64,000 nucleotides of DNA from Sinosporangium siamense (GTDB lineage: Bacteria; Actinomycetota; Actinomycetes; Streptosporangiales; Streptosporangiaceae): positions 186,001 through 250,000 of the forward strand of contig NZ_BOOW01000006.1 in the NCBI RefSeq assembly GCF_016863435.1, written 5' to 3'. The notes under the pieces are model-generated. The model saw only the letters and a program-made list of their open reading frames with translations, ran no database searches and was not told the origin of the DNA. A program made the position numbers and the translations under genes. This document shows positions 39,002 to 47,897 of this stretch, piece after piece (position 1 is the first letter of the stretch; every line of letters starts with the position of its first letter).

Positions 39002-39870
39002 TGTGTGATCTCTATGAAGGCTTCTTCAAGCGACGCGTGACGCGGCGCGAGCTCGTGTACGGCGCAGCCGTTCGCGTAGGCGAGATCACCGATGGCGGAC
39101 GCGGAGAGGCCGGTCACCAGCAGCTCTCCCTCGGCCGGGCGCACGGTCGCCCCCGCTGCTTGGAGCACCTGGGTCAGCCGGTCGGCGTGGGGTGACCGTA
39201 CGAGAACGTCGCTCCGAAAGCGGGCCAGCAGCTCCGCCACCGTGGTGTCCTCGATCAGCCGCCCGCGCTCGATGATGACGAGCCGGTCGGCGGTGAGCGA
39301 CATCTCGGTCATCAGATGACTCGACAGCAGGACGGTCCGCCCCTCGGCCGCCAGCGATCTCAGCAACTTCCTGAGCCAGCGGATGCCGTCTGGATCGAGA
39401 CCGTTGACCGGCTCGTCCAGGATGATCACCCCGGGATCGCCGAGGAGCACCGCCGCGATGCCGAGGCGCTGGCGCATCCCGTGGGAGAACCCCGAGATGC
39501 GTTTGCGTGCCGCACCGGCCAGGCCGACCTGCTCCAGGACCTGGGCGACCCTGCGGCGCTCGATCCCGCCCGCATATGCCAGTGCGTGCAGGTGATCGAA
39601 CGCGCTGCGCCCGCCCTGCACCTCGGCGGCGTCGAGCATGGCGCCGACCTCACGCATGGGGTTCCGCAGGTCGCGCTTAAGCACGCCGTTGATCAGCGCC
39701 TTGCCCGAGGTGGGCTTGTGCAGGCCCAGGATCATGCGCATGGTCGTGGACTTGCCGGCGCCGTTGTGCCCCAGGAAACCCGTGACCTGGCCGGGGTTGA
39801 CGTCGAACGTCAGCTCCGAGACCGCTCGCGTGGAGCCGTATGCCTTCGTCAGCTCGATGACCTGGATCAT
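38998..39870 (-). CDS. ABC transporter ATP-binding protein
   Basis: 290 residues. Walker A GHNGAGKSTTMRM, signature FSHGMRQRLGIAAVLL, Walker B GVIILDEPVNGLDPDG, H-loop LLSSHLMTEM. A C-terminal 70-residue extension (residues 215-290) is typical of BcrA/DrrA-like ATPases. ATG at 39870 overlaps the upstream hydrolase stop by four bases. The longer frame extending to 40557 lies inside the hydrolase gene and is not coding. Confidence 0.92.
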   Translation of the reverse strand: MIQVIELTKAYGSTRAVSELTFDVNPGQVTGFLGHNGAGKSTTMRMILGLHKPTSGKALINGVLKRDLRNPMREVGAMLDAAEVQGGRSAFDHLHALAYAGGIERRRVAQVLEQVGLAGAARKRISGFSHGMRQRLGIAAVLLGDPGVIILDEPVNGLDPDGIRWLRKLLRSLAAEGRTVLLSSHLMTEMSLTADRLVIIERGRLIEDTTVAELLARFRSDVLVRSPHADRLTQVLQAAGATVRPAEGELLVTGLSASAIGDLAYANGCAVHELAPRHASLEEAFIEITQ

Positions 39871-41342
39871 TGTCCCACCCGGTGGATCAGTTCGCCCTGG
39901 CAGCGTGTGCCCTCCGGGGGCAGCACACCCGTGGTCAGATAGGTGTGGACGTGCTTTCGCAGGCAGGTGTTGCCCGCCCACGCCGCGTGGCCGTCGCCGT
40001 GCCGCAGGACCCGCGCGGAGGGGATCTGCTCGGCGACGTGCCACTGCCCGAGGTGGTTGGTGTTGTTGTCGAGATCCCCGATCGCGAAGAGGATCGGCGG
40101 CAGGTTCCGCGCGGGCAGCGGGTGCGGCGCCCAGGACGCGCCCCCGCTGCGCCCCCAGCAACGCCCGAGCTCGTAGCGTCCCTCGATCCAGCCGAACCTC
40201 GGCGCGAGCCGGCGCAGCCGGGCCTCGATGCCGTGGAACTCCGCATACGTCGGCGGCTTCGGCATGAAGTCGTTGCACAGGGAGTCCAGGCTCACGGTCG
40301 GACTGCCCGGGTCCGGCGCGAGCGCGGTGAGGAAGTCCGCGGCGTCGCCGTCGAGGGCCTTCCTGATGGCGGCGGCGAACTGCGGCCACAATGCGGGGTT
40401 GATACCGCGGAGTGCGCCAGCGAAAAGTTGTCCCTCGTGCACCGTTCTGCCCGGCGACGCCGGCAGCGGCGCGCGGCGTACCCGTGCGACCAGCTCGTCC
40501 CACGCCCGGCCCGCGTCCCTGCCGTGCAAGGCGCAGTCCGTGCGGCTCGCGCACCAATCGCGGAAGCGGGTGAGGTGGCGTTCCTGCACCAGAGCATAGT
40601 TGCGCAGCCAGCGCTCGAAGTCCTGCTGGGTGTGATCGGCGGTCCCGTCGAAATACAGCCGGCCCACCCGCTGCGGGAACAGCTCCAGATATGCCTGGCC
40701 GTAGACGGTCCCGTAGGAGTTGCCCGCGTACACCAGCTTCTCCTGGCCGAGCGCGGCACGCAGCGCGTCGATGTCATGTGCCACATTCCATGCGGTCATG
40801 CCCCGCCATGCCGACTTGGCGGTCTTGCGGCAGCTCTCCTGGTGGAGCGCGTTCTGGGTGGCGTGGGCATCCCAGTCCTGCTTCGTGCGCGCGGTCACCA
40901 ATCCGTAGATGGAGGCCCCCGGCTCCTGGCAGCTCACCGTCTTGCCACTCCGCGGCTCGGACAGTCCACGCGGATCAAGGGCGATGACGTCGAACCGCGT
41001 CCGCAGTTCCTTGAGCAACACCGGCATGTCCGGCGAGCGGTCGGCGTCGTCGGACGGCCTGAGCATCGCCGTGCTGGTGGCCGGGCCGCCGAAGTTGACG
41101 ATCAGCGGCCCCAGGCTCTTGCCCGTCGCGGGCAGTTTGGCCACGTGCACCGAGGTCTTCGGCCCCGCCGGATCGGCCCAGTCCACCGGAACGACCAGCT
41201 CGGCGCAGCGCAACCCGTTACCGCATTCCTTCCAGGCCAGGTGCGGCGTCCGCGCCGAAGCCAGCGCGATGCCGCCGAGCGACACGGCGAGGCAGGCGGC
41301 GAGGCACAGCGCGATGGTTGTGCGTCGATTCATGCGGGTCAC
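39867..41342 (-). CDS. Secreted alpha/beta hydrolase (TAP/SlpD-like tripeptidyl aminopeptidase family)
   Basis: 491 residues. Signal peptide with RTTIALCLAACLAVSLGG. The catalytic core has LIVNFGGPATSTA, FDVIALDPRGLS, the nucleophile elbow YAGNSYGTVYGQ, GDLDNNTNHL with the acid, and a C-terminal LRHGDGHAAWAGNTCL with the His. The TAP-like C-terminal domain is present. Secreted peptidases of this family release N-terminal tripeptides. Co-translation with an ABC pair suggests it trims an exported peptide, which is inference. Start GTG 41342, with ATG 41333 as alternative. Neither has a good ribosome binding site. Confidence 0.85.
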   Translation of the reverse strand: MTRMNRRTTIALCLAACLAVSLGGIALASARTPHLAWKECGNGLRCAELVVPVDWADPAGPKTSVHVAKLPATGKSLGPLIVNFGGPATSTAMLRPSDDADRSPDMPVLLKELRTRFDVIALDPRGLSEPRSGKTVSCQEPGASIYGLVTARTKQDWDAHATQNALHQESCRKTAKSAWRGMTAWNVAHDIDALRAALGQEKLVYAGNSYGTVYGQAYLELFPQRVGRLYFDGTADHTQQDFERWLRNYALVQERHLTRFRDWCASRTDCALHGRDAGRAWDELVARVRRAPLPASPGRTVHEGQLFAGALRGINPALWPQFAAAIRKALDGDAADFLTALAPDPGSPTVSLDSLCNDFMPKPPTYAEFHGIEARLRRLAPRFGWIEGRYELGRCWGRSGGASWAPHPLPARNLPPILFAIGDLDNNTNHLGQWHVAEQIPSARVLRHGDGHAAWAGNTCLRKHVHTYLTTGVLPPEGTRCQGELIHRVGQ

Positions 41343-41394
41343 GATGCTGGACGGCGTGGGGTGCGCACATCGGAGACAGATCCGCTCTTATCCC

Positions 41395-41450
41395 TCGGAC
41401 CAGGGTCGTACGGCGCCGCCGTACACAACCGGGGTAGGACCCTGGTCCGA
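41395..41450. promoter_or_regulatory. Nested inverted repeats between hydrolase operon and two-component genes
   Basis: Outer arms TCGGACCAGGGTC (41395-41407) and GACCCTGGTCCGA (41438-41450) are perfect 13-base inverted repeats. Directly inside the left arm lies a second dyad GTACGGC-GCC-GCCGTAC (41408-41424). The block lies between the start codons of the two divergent operons and is a strong candidate for the binding site of the LuxR-type response regulator encoded next door. Confidence 0.6.
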
Positions 41451-41499
41451 CGGCTCACGCTCCGATCCGCCCGCGGCCGTCGCTCGGTAACGTCGGAAC

Positions 41500-42615
41500 G
41501 TGAACCTGCTCGCCCGGCGCCTATCACACGGCCTGCTGATCCTCGCTGACACCGGCGTCGCGGCACTGCTCGTGCTGCTGTCCACGGCAGGCAGGCAGGG
41601 CCTGCCGATGATCGTCGTGCCGGCGCTGGTCTGCGTGCTTCCCGTGGCGGTGCGGCGGATCTGGCCGCTCTCCGCGTACGGCGGTGCACTCGTGGCCACT
41701 GTGCTCACCCCGGTGCTGGAGACCAACAGCCTGACGATGAGCGTGGTGGTGGCCCTGACCATATACACGGTGTCGGCCAGCCGGCCGGTCAGGCAATCGG
41801 CGACCGCCTTGGCGGCGGGCCTGCTTGTCGTCTGCGGCGCCAATCTGGCCTGGCTGACGGGGATTCGCCAGGTGAACGGCTGGCCGGACCCCCTGTTCGT
41901 CGTCGGGACGGCGGGCCTGGTCATGGCGGCCGGCTGGAGCCTCGGCACGGTGGCGCGCACCCGCCGCGAGTTCGCCGCACGTGAGGACACACGCCGGGCC
42001 GAGCAGGCGCTGATCGACGAACGCCTGCGGATCGCACGCGAACTGCACGATGTCGTCGCCCACACGATGAGCGCGATCACCGTGAAGGCCGGGGTGGCGG
42101 CCAAGGTCCTGGACAAACACCCCGAGGAAGGGCGCAAGGCGCTGCGGGACATCGAAGAACTCGGCCGCGGCTCGCTCGTGGAGATGCGCCGGATGCTCGG
42201 CACCCTGCGCGCCCCCGGCACCACACCCGAGAACGCGCCGCTCCCCGGCATCGCCGACCTGCCGTCCCTGGCGGCCCGAGCGGCGGAGGCCGGCGTGCGG
42301 GTCGAGCTCTCGGTGAGCGGAGACGTGCCCGAACCCATGGGACTGTCCGTCTATCGCATCGTCCAGGAGGCGATCACCAACGTCGTCAGGCACGCCGCCC
42401 CAGCCCGGTGCCGTGTCGGTGTGTCGGTCGCCGACGGGACGTTGAGCATCTCCGTCGTCGACGACGGACCGGGACGGAGGGTCCTCCCGGACGAGACAGG
42501 CGGGCACGGCCTCACCGGCATGCGGGAACGGGTCATGCTGTACGGTGGCGCCTTCGAAGCCGGCCCCCGGCCGGAGGGCGGGTTCGGCGTCTTCGCGTCC
42601 TGGGAGATCTCGTGA
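41500..42615 (+). CDS. Sensor histidine kinase, NarL/DesK type
   Basis: 371 residues. Four to five N-terminal helices (about 10-145) without a large extracellular loop. HisKA_3 dimerisation helix RIARELHDVVAHTMSAITV with phospho-His183. HATPase_c with VQEAITNVVRHA, VVDDGPG and GGHGLTGMRERV. GTG at 41500 follows TAACGT by six bases (leaderless pattern). It overlaps the response regulator by four bases. The absence of a sensor loop suggests membrane or transporter-based sensing, perhaps through the neighbouring ABC permease. Confidence 0.93.
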   Translation: MNLLARRLSHGLLILADTGVAALLVLLSTAGRQGLPMIVVPALVCVLPVAVRRIWPLSAYGGALVATVLTPVLETNSLTMSVVVALTIYTVSASRPVRQSATALAAGLLVVCGANLAWLTGIRQVNGWPDPLFVVGTAGLVMAAGWSLGTVARTRREFAAREDTRRAEQALIDERLRIARELHDVVAHTMSAITVKAGVAAKVLDKHPEEGRKALRDIEELGRGSLVEMRRMLGTLRAPGTTPENAPLPGIADLPSLAARAAEAGVRVELSVSGDVPEPMGLSVYRIVQEAITNVVRHAAPARCRVGVSVADGTLSISVVDDGPGRRVLPDETGGHGLTGMRERVMLYGGAFEAGPRPEGGFGVFASWEIS

Positions 42616-43250
42616 TTCGAGTGCTCGTCGCCGACGACCAGGCGCTTTTGCGGGGTAGCTTCCGGCTGCTGATCGACTCGGAGGACGACCTCGTCGTGGT
42701 CGGCGAGGCGGCGGACGGCCGACAGGCGGTGGCCCTCACGCGGACCAAGTCACCCGACGTGGTGCTCATGGACGTCCGGATGCCGGAGATGGACGGCATC
42801 ACCGCGACCAGGGAGATCGCGGGGGAGACCCGGGTGCTCATCCTGACCACCTTCGACCTCGACGAATACGTCTACTCCGCGCTGCGCGCCGGGGCCAGCG
42901 GATTCCTGCTCAAGGACACGCCCCCCGACGATCTCCTGAAGGCGATCCGGGTGGTCGCCTCGGGCGAGACCCTGCTCGCCCCGAAGGTCACCACACGATT
43001 GATCGCGGAGTTCGTGCGCCGACCGGCCCGGCAGGACTTCCAGGGTCTCGACAACCTCACGGACCGCGAACGCGAAGTGCTCACCCTCATCGCCCACGGC
43101 CTGTCCAACGCCGAACTCGGCACCCGCCTCCATTTGAGCCCCGGCACCGTGAAAACCCACATCGGCCGCCTGCTCGCCAAACTCCAGGCTCGTGACCGCG
43201 CCCAGCTCGTCATCGCCGCTTACGAGGCGGGTTTGGTCACACCGCGTTAG
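42612..43250 (+). CDS. LuxR/NarL-type response regulator
   Basis: 212 residues. Receiver domain with VLVADDQALLRGSFRLLI, phospho-Asp54 in VVLMDVRMPEMDG, LTTFD and the LLKDTPPDDL Lys. Then the LuxR helix-turn-helix LTDREREVLTLIAHGLSNAELG, HLSPGTVKTHIGRLLAKL. GTG start overlaps the kinase stop. It probably controls the divergent hydrolase-ABC operon through the nested repeats at 41395-41450. Confidence 0.94.
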   Translation: MIRVLVADDQALLRGSFRLLIDSEDDLVVVGEAADGRQAVALTRTKSPDVVLMDVRMPEMDGITATREIAGETRVLILTTFDLDEYVYSALRAGASGFLLKDTPPDDLLKAIRVVASGETLLAPKVTTRLIAEFVRRPARQDFQGLDNLTDREREVLTLIAHGLSNAELGTRLHLSPGTVKTHIGRLLAKLQARDRAQLVIAAYEAGLVTPR

Positions 43251-43612
43251 TCCCTGTGCCGGATGGTTTGTGCGTGGTCTGTGGTACGAGCCCGCGTCGG
43301 GCTGGTCTTGAGGTCCGGGTGCTGTTTCGGGTGGGCTTTGAGGTGGTTCGGGGGGGAGGAAAGCCGGGAATTCCCGCTGGTCACCCAGGGTGCCTATTTC
43401 ACTCCTAGGTAGATTTTATTGCGCTTTATCGGGCGAGGTGTGGGTCCTGGTGGGGCGGTCGGATTCGCCGGTGGGTACGGCGAAGCCGGGGTGTGGGCGT
43501 GATCATGGTTTGCGGGGCGAGGGGGACGGAAAAATCACACTAAAGGCGTAATGGCTTGTGTTTGACGTTGCATGACTGAAGGATGTCGATTTCAAAGTCA
43601 TCTGGAGGGTCA
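43251..43612. other. Relatively AT-rich intergenic region before the subtilase gene
   Basis: No gene is supported. Base composition drops in GC around 43395-43430 (TAGATTTTATTGCG) and 43535-43600. A GTACGGCGAAGCC word is at 43475-43487. A TAGATT hexamer at 43410-43415 could be a -10, but no matching -35 is visible. TTGACG is at 43562-43567. Confidence 0.45.
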
Positions 43613-45382
43613 ATGCGGCGGGGAGTGAAAGCGGGGCTTGGCACCGCGATGGCGGTCGCGGTCGCGGGGGCGATGGCGGCGGGCACCATTGCGGTCACAC
43701 AGCCGTCCACCGCCACCCAGGCGGCGGTCACCAGCGAGCCGGACTCCGCCGAGCCGGGCTCCGCAGGCTCGGGCGAGGCGGCGGGCTCGGGTAAGTCACG
43801 TGACTACCTGGTGTTTCACTCCCGTGGCGGCCACGCCGCGACCGTGAAGGCCGTGCAGACCCATGGGGGGACCGTCGTCACCTCCGACGCCAAGCTGGAC
43901 TATTTGGTCGCCCGCTCCTCCGCGAACCCCAATACCTTCGCCGAGCGGGTCGGACGTGAGCCCGCCGTGGTCGGCGTCACGGTCGACAAGGCGATCGGCC
44001 ATGCGTCCGCCGCATCCGGTCGTGCGGGCGGTGCCGTACAGCCCGCCGCCCAGACCGAGGCCGCAGAGACCGAGGCGACGCGGGGCGGCGCGCAAAAGGG
44101 GGAGCCGCTGGCGAAGCGGCAGTGGAACATGGACATGATCGGTGCCACCGCCGACAAGTCGTACAAGACCGCGCCGGGCAGTCACCGTGTCCTCGTCGGT
44201 GTCATCGATACCGGGATCGACGGCAAGCACCCCGACATCGCCCCCAACTTCAACCGCGAGCTGAGCCGTAACTTCGTCACCGACCGTCCCGTCGACTCCA
44301 GCGGCCAGGAGCTCGACGGCCCCTGTGAGCACACGGGTTGCAAGGACCCGGCCGACGTGGACGACGACGGCCACGGCACCCACGTCGCCAGCATCATCGC
44401 CTCGCCCCGCAACGGCGTCGGCGTGGCCGGGGTCGCCCCCAATGTGGACCTCGTGAATCTGCGCGCGGGGCAGGACTCGGGGTTCTTCTTCCTCAAGCCC
44501 AGCCTCGACGCGCTCACCTACGCCGGCGACATCGGCGTCGACGTGGTGAACATGAGCTACTACATCGACCCGTGGTTGTTCAACTGCGTCTCCAACCCCA
44601 AGGACTCCAAGGCCGAACAGCTTGAGCAGCGCGCCATCGTGACCGGCATGCAGCGGGCCGTGGACTACGCGCGGTCGCGCGGTGTCACGATGATCGCAGC
44701 GCTCGGCAACGGCTCCACCGACCTCGGCAAGATCCGTGAGGACACCGCGAGCCCCGACTACCCGCAGGGTGCGGAACGCTCCCGCAAGGTCGACAACTCC
44801 TGCCTCAATGTGCCCGCCGAGTCCAAGGGGGTCATCTCGGTCTCCGGGCTCGGGCCCTCGGGTGACAAGGCGCTCTACTCCGACTACGGGATCGAGCAGA
44901 CCGACCTGTCGGCCCCGGGTGGCGACTCCGACACCGACAAGGGGCCGCTCAAGGGCGAGCGCCGCATGATCCTCGCCGCCGCCCCCGAGCGCGCTCTGCG
45001 TGCGGCGAAGCTCATCGACGCCAACGGCAAGCCGAAGACCTCGTCGGTCGTGCGCGAGTGCACAGGCGGCAAGTGCTCCTACTACCAATACCTCCAGGGC
45101 ACCTCCATGGCCGCGCCCCACGCCACGGGGGTGGCCGCGATCCTGATCGATCGTTTCGGCAGCCGCAGCGGCGACAAGGACATCAGCCTGTCGCCCGCGC
45201 GGACCGAGAGCCTGCTCAACGCGACCGCGAGCCCGCGCCCCTGCCCCTCGCCCCGCGCCTACGTCTACAAGCTCGGCGCCACCAAGGAGACCCACCGCTG
45301 CGAGGGCACGAAGGGTAAGAACGGCTTCTACGGCAAAGGCATCGTGAGCGCCTCCCGCGCGGCGACCTTCAACGGCCCCTGA
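43613..45382 (+). CDS. Secreted S8 family subtilisin-like serine protease
   Basis: 589 residues. Signal peptide (RRGVKAGLGTAMAVAVAGAM, cleaved near residue 30), then a propeptide of I9-like character (YLVFHSRGGHAATVKAV). The catalytic domain has Asp199 (GVIDTGIDGKHPD), His254 (DDDGHGTHVAS) and Ser498 (GTSMAAPHATG). There is no cell wall anchor or extra C-terminal domain. ATG at 43613 has GGAGGG five bases upstream. ATG at 43583 would add residues ahead of the signal peptide. Confidence 0.93.
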   Translation: MRRGVKAGLGTAMAVAVAGAMAAGTIAVTQPSTATQAAVTSEPDSAEPGSAGSGEAAGSGKSRDYLVFHSRGGHAATVKAVQTHGGTVVTSDAKLDYLVARSSANPNTFAERVGREPAVVGVTVDKAIGHASAASGRAGGAVQPAAQTEAAETEATRGGAQKGEPLAKRQWNMDMIGATADKSYKTAPGSHRVLVGVIDTGIDGKHPDIAPNFNRELSRNFVTDRPVDSSGQELDGPCEHTGCKDPADVDDDGHGTHVASIIASPRNGVGVAGVAPNVDLVNLRAGQDSGFFFLKPSLDALTYAGDIGVDVVNMSYYIDPWLFNCVSNPKDSKAEQLEQRAIVTGMQRAVDYARSRGVTMIAALGNGSTDLGKIREDTASPDYPQGAERSRKVDNSCLNVPAESKGVISVSGLGPSGDKALYSDYGIEQTDLSAPGGDSDTDKGPLKGERRMILAAAPERALRAAKLIDANGKPKTSSVVRECTGGKCSYYQYLQGTSMAAPHATGVAAILIDRFGSRSGDKDISLSPARTESLLNATASPRPCPSPRAYVYKLGATKETHRCEGTKGKNGFYGKGIVSASRAATFNGP

Positions 45383-45561
45383 CCGGTCGGAACAAGCCTC
45401 CGGCCAGGCTCCTGAGCGGCCGGAACAGGCTCTCGCCAGGTTCCTGAGCGGTCGGGACGGGCCGCCGGTGAGGCTCCTGAGCGGCCGGAAAAGGTCCCCG
45501 GCCGGCAACCGGAACAGGCCGTCGGCCAGGCTCCTGACCGGTGGCCTAAGCAGGCCCTGAC
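45383..45561. repeat. Degenerate tandem repeat, about 33-bp unit, five copies
   Basis: It starts at the base after the protease stop codon. Units of 33, 32, 33, 28 and 29 bp share GCGGYCGGAACAGGC and end in CCAGGCTCCTGA (45383-45415, 45416-45447, 45448-45480, 45481-45508, 45509-45537). A fragment continues to 45561. No protein reading is convincing. Confidence 0.7.
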
Positions 45562-45592
45562 ATGTGCGCCCGGCGGGGCTATCGTCGGGCGC

Positions 45593-45979
45593 ATGGGCTA
45601 CCGCATCCTCGCCGAGGTGGCGATGGTCATGCACTTCCTGTTCCTGGCCTTCCTCACCGTCGGCGGATTTGTCGCCTGGCGCTGGCCGAAGGCCATCTGG
45701 GCTCACTTCGCGGTCGTCTCCTGGGGCGTGTTGTCCATCGTGACGGGCATGGAGTGCCCCCTCAGCGTGGTCGAGGACTGGGGGAGACGGGCCGGGGGAC
45801 AGGCTGGCCTGCCCCCGAGCGGGTTCATCGACCACTACATCGAAGGGGTGATCTATCCCGAGCGCTACACCAACCTTGTGCGAGTGGCGGTGGGCGCGGT
45901 GATCGTGGTTTCATGGGCGGGCTTGGTGATGCGCCGCCGTGCTCGCACCCGCCGTGAGCAGGAGGCCAGTGCCTCCTGA
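45593..45979 (+). CDS. DUF2784 membrane protein
   Basis: 128 residues with three to four helices. Matches the DUF2784 pattern: AEVAMVMHFLFLAFLTVGGF, W-x-HFAVVSWGVLSIVTGMECPL, and GFIDHYIEGVIYPERYT. The Cys-Pro-Leu and His-Tyr segments are conserved in the family. Function unknown. ATG at 45593 follows TATCGT by seven bases, suggesting a leaderless transcript. Confidence 0.85.
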   Translation: MGYRILAEVAMVMHFLFLAFLTVGGFVAWRWPKAIWAHFAVVSWGVLSIVTGMECPLSVVEDWGRRAGGQAGLPPSGFIDHYIEGVIYPERYTNLVRVAVGAVIVVSWAGLVMRRRARTRREQEASAS

Positions 45980-46068
45980 GACCAGCGCTACGGCAGTGTC
46001 AGTAGGGCAGTGGCGCTATTCCAGGGTCGCGCTGCGCTGGTATTAAGGCGTCCTTCACCGAGATTTCA

Positions 46069-46104
46069 TGGCCAAGTGTGGCCATCGTCCACGACCAAGT
46101 GGTC
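46069..46104. promoter_or_regulatory. Palindromes upstream of pyk
   Basis: TGGCCA-AGTG-TGGCCA (46069-46084) and GACCA-AG-TGGTC (46093-46104) lie 22-57 bases before the pyk start. They are candidate operator sites. No known regulator consensus was recognised. Confidence 0.35.
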
Positions 46105-46125
46105 TGTACCAATTAAGGTGGGACC

Positions 46126-47556
46126 GTGACTCGTCGTGCGAAGATCGTCTGTACCCTTGGCCCAGCAACGTCGTCCCCCGAGCGGCTCCGGGAGCTCATC
46201 TCGGCCGGCATGGACGTGGCCCGTTTCAACCTCAGCCATGGCAGCCACGAGCTGCACCTTGAGGTCTACGAGCGCGTGAGGGAGGCGGCGGCCGAACTCG
46301 GCCGTGGTGTAGGCGTCCTAGCCGACCTGCAGGGTCCCAAGATCCGCGTCGGCAAGTTCGCCGACGGTCCCGTGCGACTCGCCTTCGGTGACGTGTTCAG
46401 CGTCACCACCGAAGAGGTCCCCGGCGACCGCGAGCAGGTGTCCACCACCTACAAGGGTCTCTCCAAGGACGTGCACCCCGGTGACACGATCCTCGTCGAC
46501 GACGGCCGCGTCGTGCTGGAGGTCACCCGCGTCGACGGGCCCCGCGTCACCACCCGCGTCGTCATCGGCGGCATGATCTCCGACAACAAGGGGCTCAACC
46601 TCCCCGGCGTCAACGTCACCGCCCCCGCCCTCACCGACAAGGACGAGGCCGACCTGCGGTGGGCGCTGCGCACCGGGTTCGACATGATCGCGCTGTCCTT
46701 CGTGCGCCGGCCCTCCGACGCCGACGTGGTGCGCAACATCATGGAGCAGGAGGCCGTGCGCCTCCCGCTGCTGGCGAAGATCGAGAAGCCGCAGGCGGTC
46801 GACCGCCTCCCCGAGATCGTCGAGGCGTTCGACGGCATCATGGTGGCCCGCGGCGACCTCGGCGTCGAGCTTCCCCTCGAAGAGGTGCCGATCGTCCAGA
46901 AGCGGGCCATCGAGCTCTGCCATGAGAAGGCGCGTCCCGTCATCGTCGCCACCCAGATGCTCGACTCGATGATGAGCGCCCCGCGGCCCACCCGCGCCGA
47001 GGCCTCCGACGTCGCCAACGCCGTCATCGACGGCGCCGACGCGGTCATGCTGTCCGGTGAGACCTCGGTCGGCAACTATCCGATCGAGTCCGTCGCCACC
47101 ATGGACCGCATCGCCTGCGCCGCCGAGCGCGCCTCCCTCATCGCGTCCCACACCCTCGACCGCATGCCCGAGACGACGGGCGGCGCCATCGCCCGCGCCG
47201 CCGCAGAGGTGGGCGCGATCGTCGGGGCCAAGGCCCTGGTCGCCTTCACCATGTCCGGCGAGACCGCGCGCCGCCTGGCCCGCTACCGTTCGTCCATACC
47301 GCTCCTCGCCTTCACCTCCGCTCCCCATGTGCGCGGCCAGCTCTCCCTCACCTGGGGCGTCGAGACCTTCAAGGTGCCCTTCGTGCACCACACCGACGAC
47401 ATGGTGCGCCAGGTCGAGTCGGCCCTGCTGTCCATCGGCCGCTGCGAGAAGGGCGACAAGATCGTCATTGTCGCCGGCTCACCTCCCGGCAGCCCCGGCT
47501 CCACCAACGCCCTCCGCGTCCACACCATCGGCTCAGCGGTCTCCCACCCCAACTAG
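46126..47556 (+). CDS. pyk: Pyruvate kinase
   Basis: 476 residues. Converts PEP and ADP to pyruvate and ATP in glycolysis. Seen are RRAKIVCTLGPATSS, FNLSHGSHELH, LADLQGPKIRVGKF, LLAKIEKPQAVD with the catalytic Lys, MVARGDLGVELPLEEVP, ATQMLDSMM, and the C-terminal regulatory domain. GTG at 46126 with AAGGTGGG four bases upstream. Monocistronic by appearance. A perfect palindrome follows. Confidence 0.96.
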   Translation: MTRRAKIVCTLGPATSSPERLRELISAGMDVARFNLSHGSHELHLEVYERVREAAAELGRGVGVLADLQGPKIRVGKFADGPVRLAFGDVFSVTTEEVPGDREQVSTTYKGLSKDVHPGDTILVDDGRVVLEVTRVDGPRVTTRVVIGGMISDNKGLNLPGVNVTAPALTDKDEADLRWALRTGFDMIALSFVRRPSDADVVRNIMEQEAVRLPLLAKIEKPQAVDRLPEIVEAFDGIMVARGDLGVELPLEEVPIVQKRAIELCHEKARPVIVATQMLDSMMSAPRPTRAEASDVANAVIDGADAVMLSGETSVGNYPIESVATMDRIACAAERASLIASHTLDRMPETTGGAIARAAAEVGAIVGAKALVAFTMSGETARRLARYRSSIPLLAFTSAPHVRGQLSLTWGVETFKVPFVHHTDDMVRQVESALLSIGRCEKGDKIVIVAGSPPGSPGSTNALRVHTIGSAVSHPN

Positions 47557-47570
47557 CCGACCTCAACCAA

Positions 47571-47600
47571 ACGGCCACCACCCGATCGGGTGGTGGCCGT
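47571..47600. promoter_or_regulatory. Perfect 30-bp palindrome between pyk and the antitoxin gene
   Basis: ACGGCCACCACCCGA and its exact complement TCGGGTGGTGGCCGT meet at 47585/47586. It lies 14 bases after the pyk stop and abuts a TAGCGT -10-like hexamer (47600-47605) of the antitoxin gene. It could be the pyk terminator, an autoregulatory operator of the toxin-antitoxin unit, or both. Confidence 0.65.
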
Positions 47601-47612
47601 AGCGTTGTCGCC

Positions 47613-47897
47613 ATGGGTGTCATCGGGATCCGCGAGTTCAAGCGTCATACGGCGCGTGTCGTCGCCAGGGTGCGTGCGGGGGAGACCGTCCAGGTCACCG
47701 ACCGCGGCACACTCGTCTTTACGCTCGTGCCCCATCCGCAGCCGACTGGACTGCGGGCCACACTTACTGCTGAAGGCGTGTTAAAGCCCGCCACCGCACC
47801 GGGCCGGTTGCCGGACCCGGTGGAGATCGAGGGCATTGCCCCAGACGTGAGTCTTACGGAGGAAATAATCGCGTCCCGGGACGAGGAACGCTGGTGA
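47613..47897 (+). CDS. Phd/YefM-type antitoxin
   Basis: 94 residues. N-terminal DNA-binding domain with GVIGIREFKRHTARVVARVRAGE and VQVTDRGTLVFTLVP, the normal Phd/VapB-like layout. The C-terminus (IAPDVSLTEEIIASRDEERW) would wrap the toxin. ATG at 47613 follows TAGCGT by seven bases. The partner VapC, overlapping by four bases, is broken, so this antitoxin looks orphaned. Confidence 0.82.
   Translation: MGVIGIREFKRHTARVVARVRAGETVQVTDRGTLVFTLVPHPQPTGLRATLTAEGVLKPATAPGRLPDPVEIEGIAPDVSLTEEIIASRDEERW

Noticed and set aside
45383-45592. Coding continuation of the protease past its stop through the 33-bp repeats
   Set aside because: The TGA stop is in frame at the normal end of the subtilase domain and the repeat units contain further stops (CTCCTGA).
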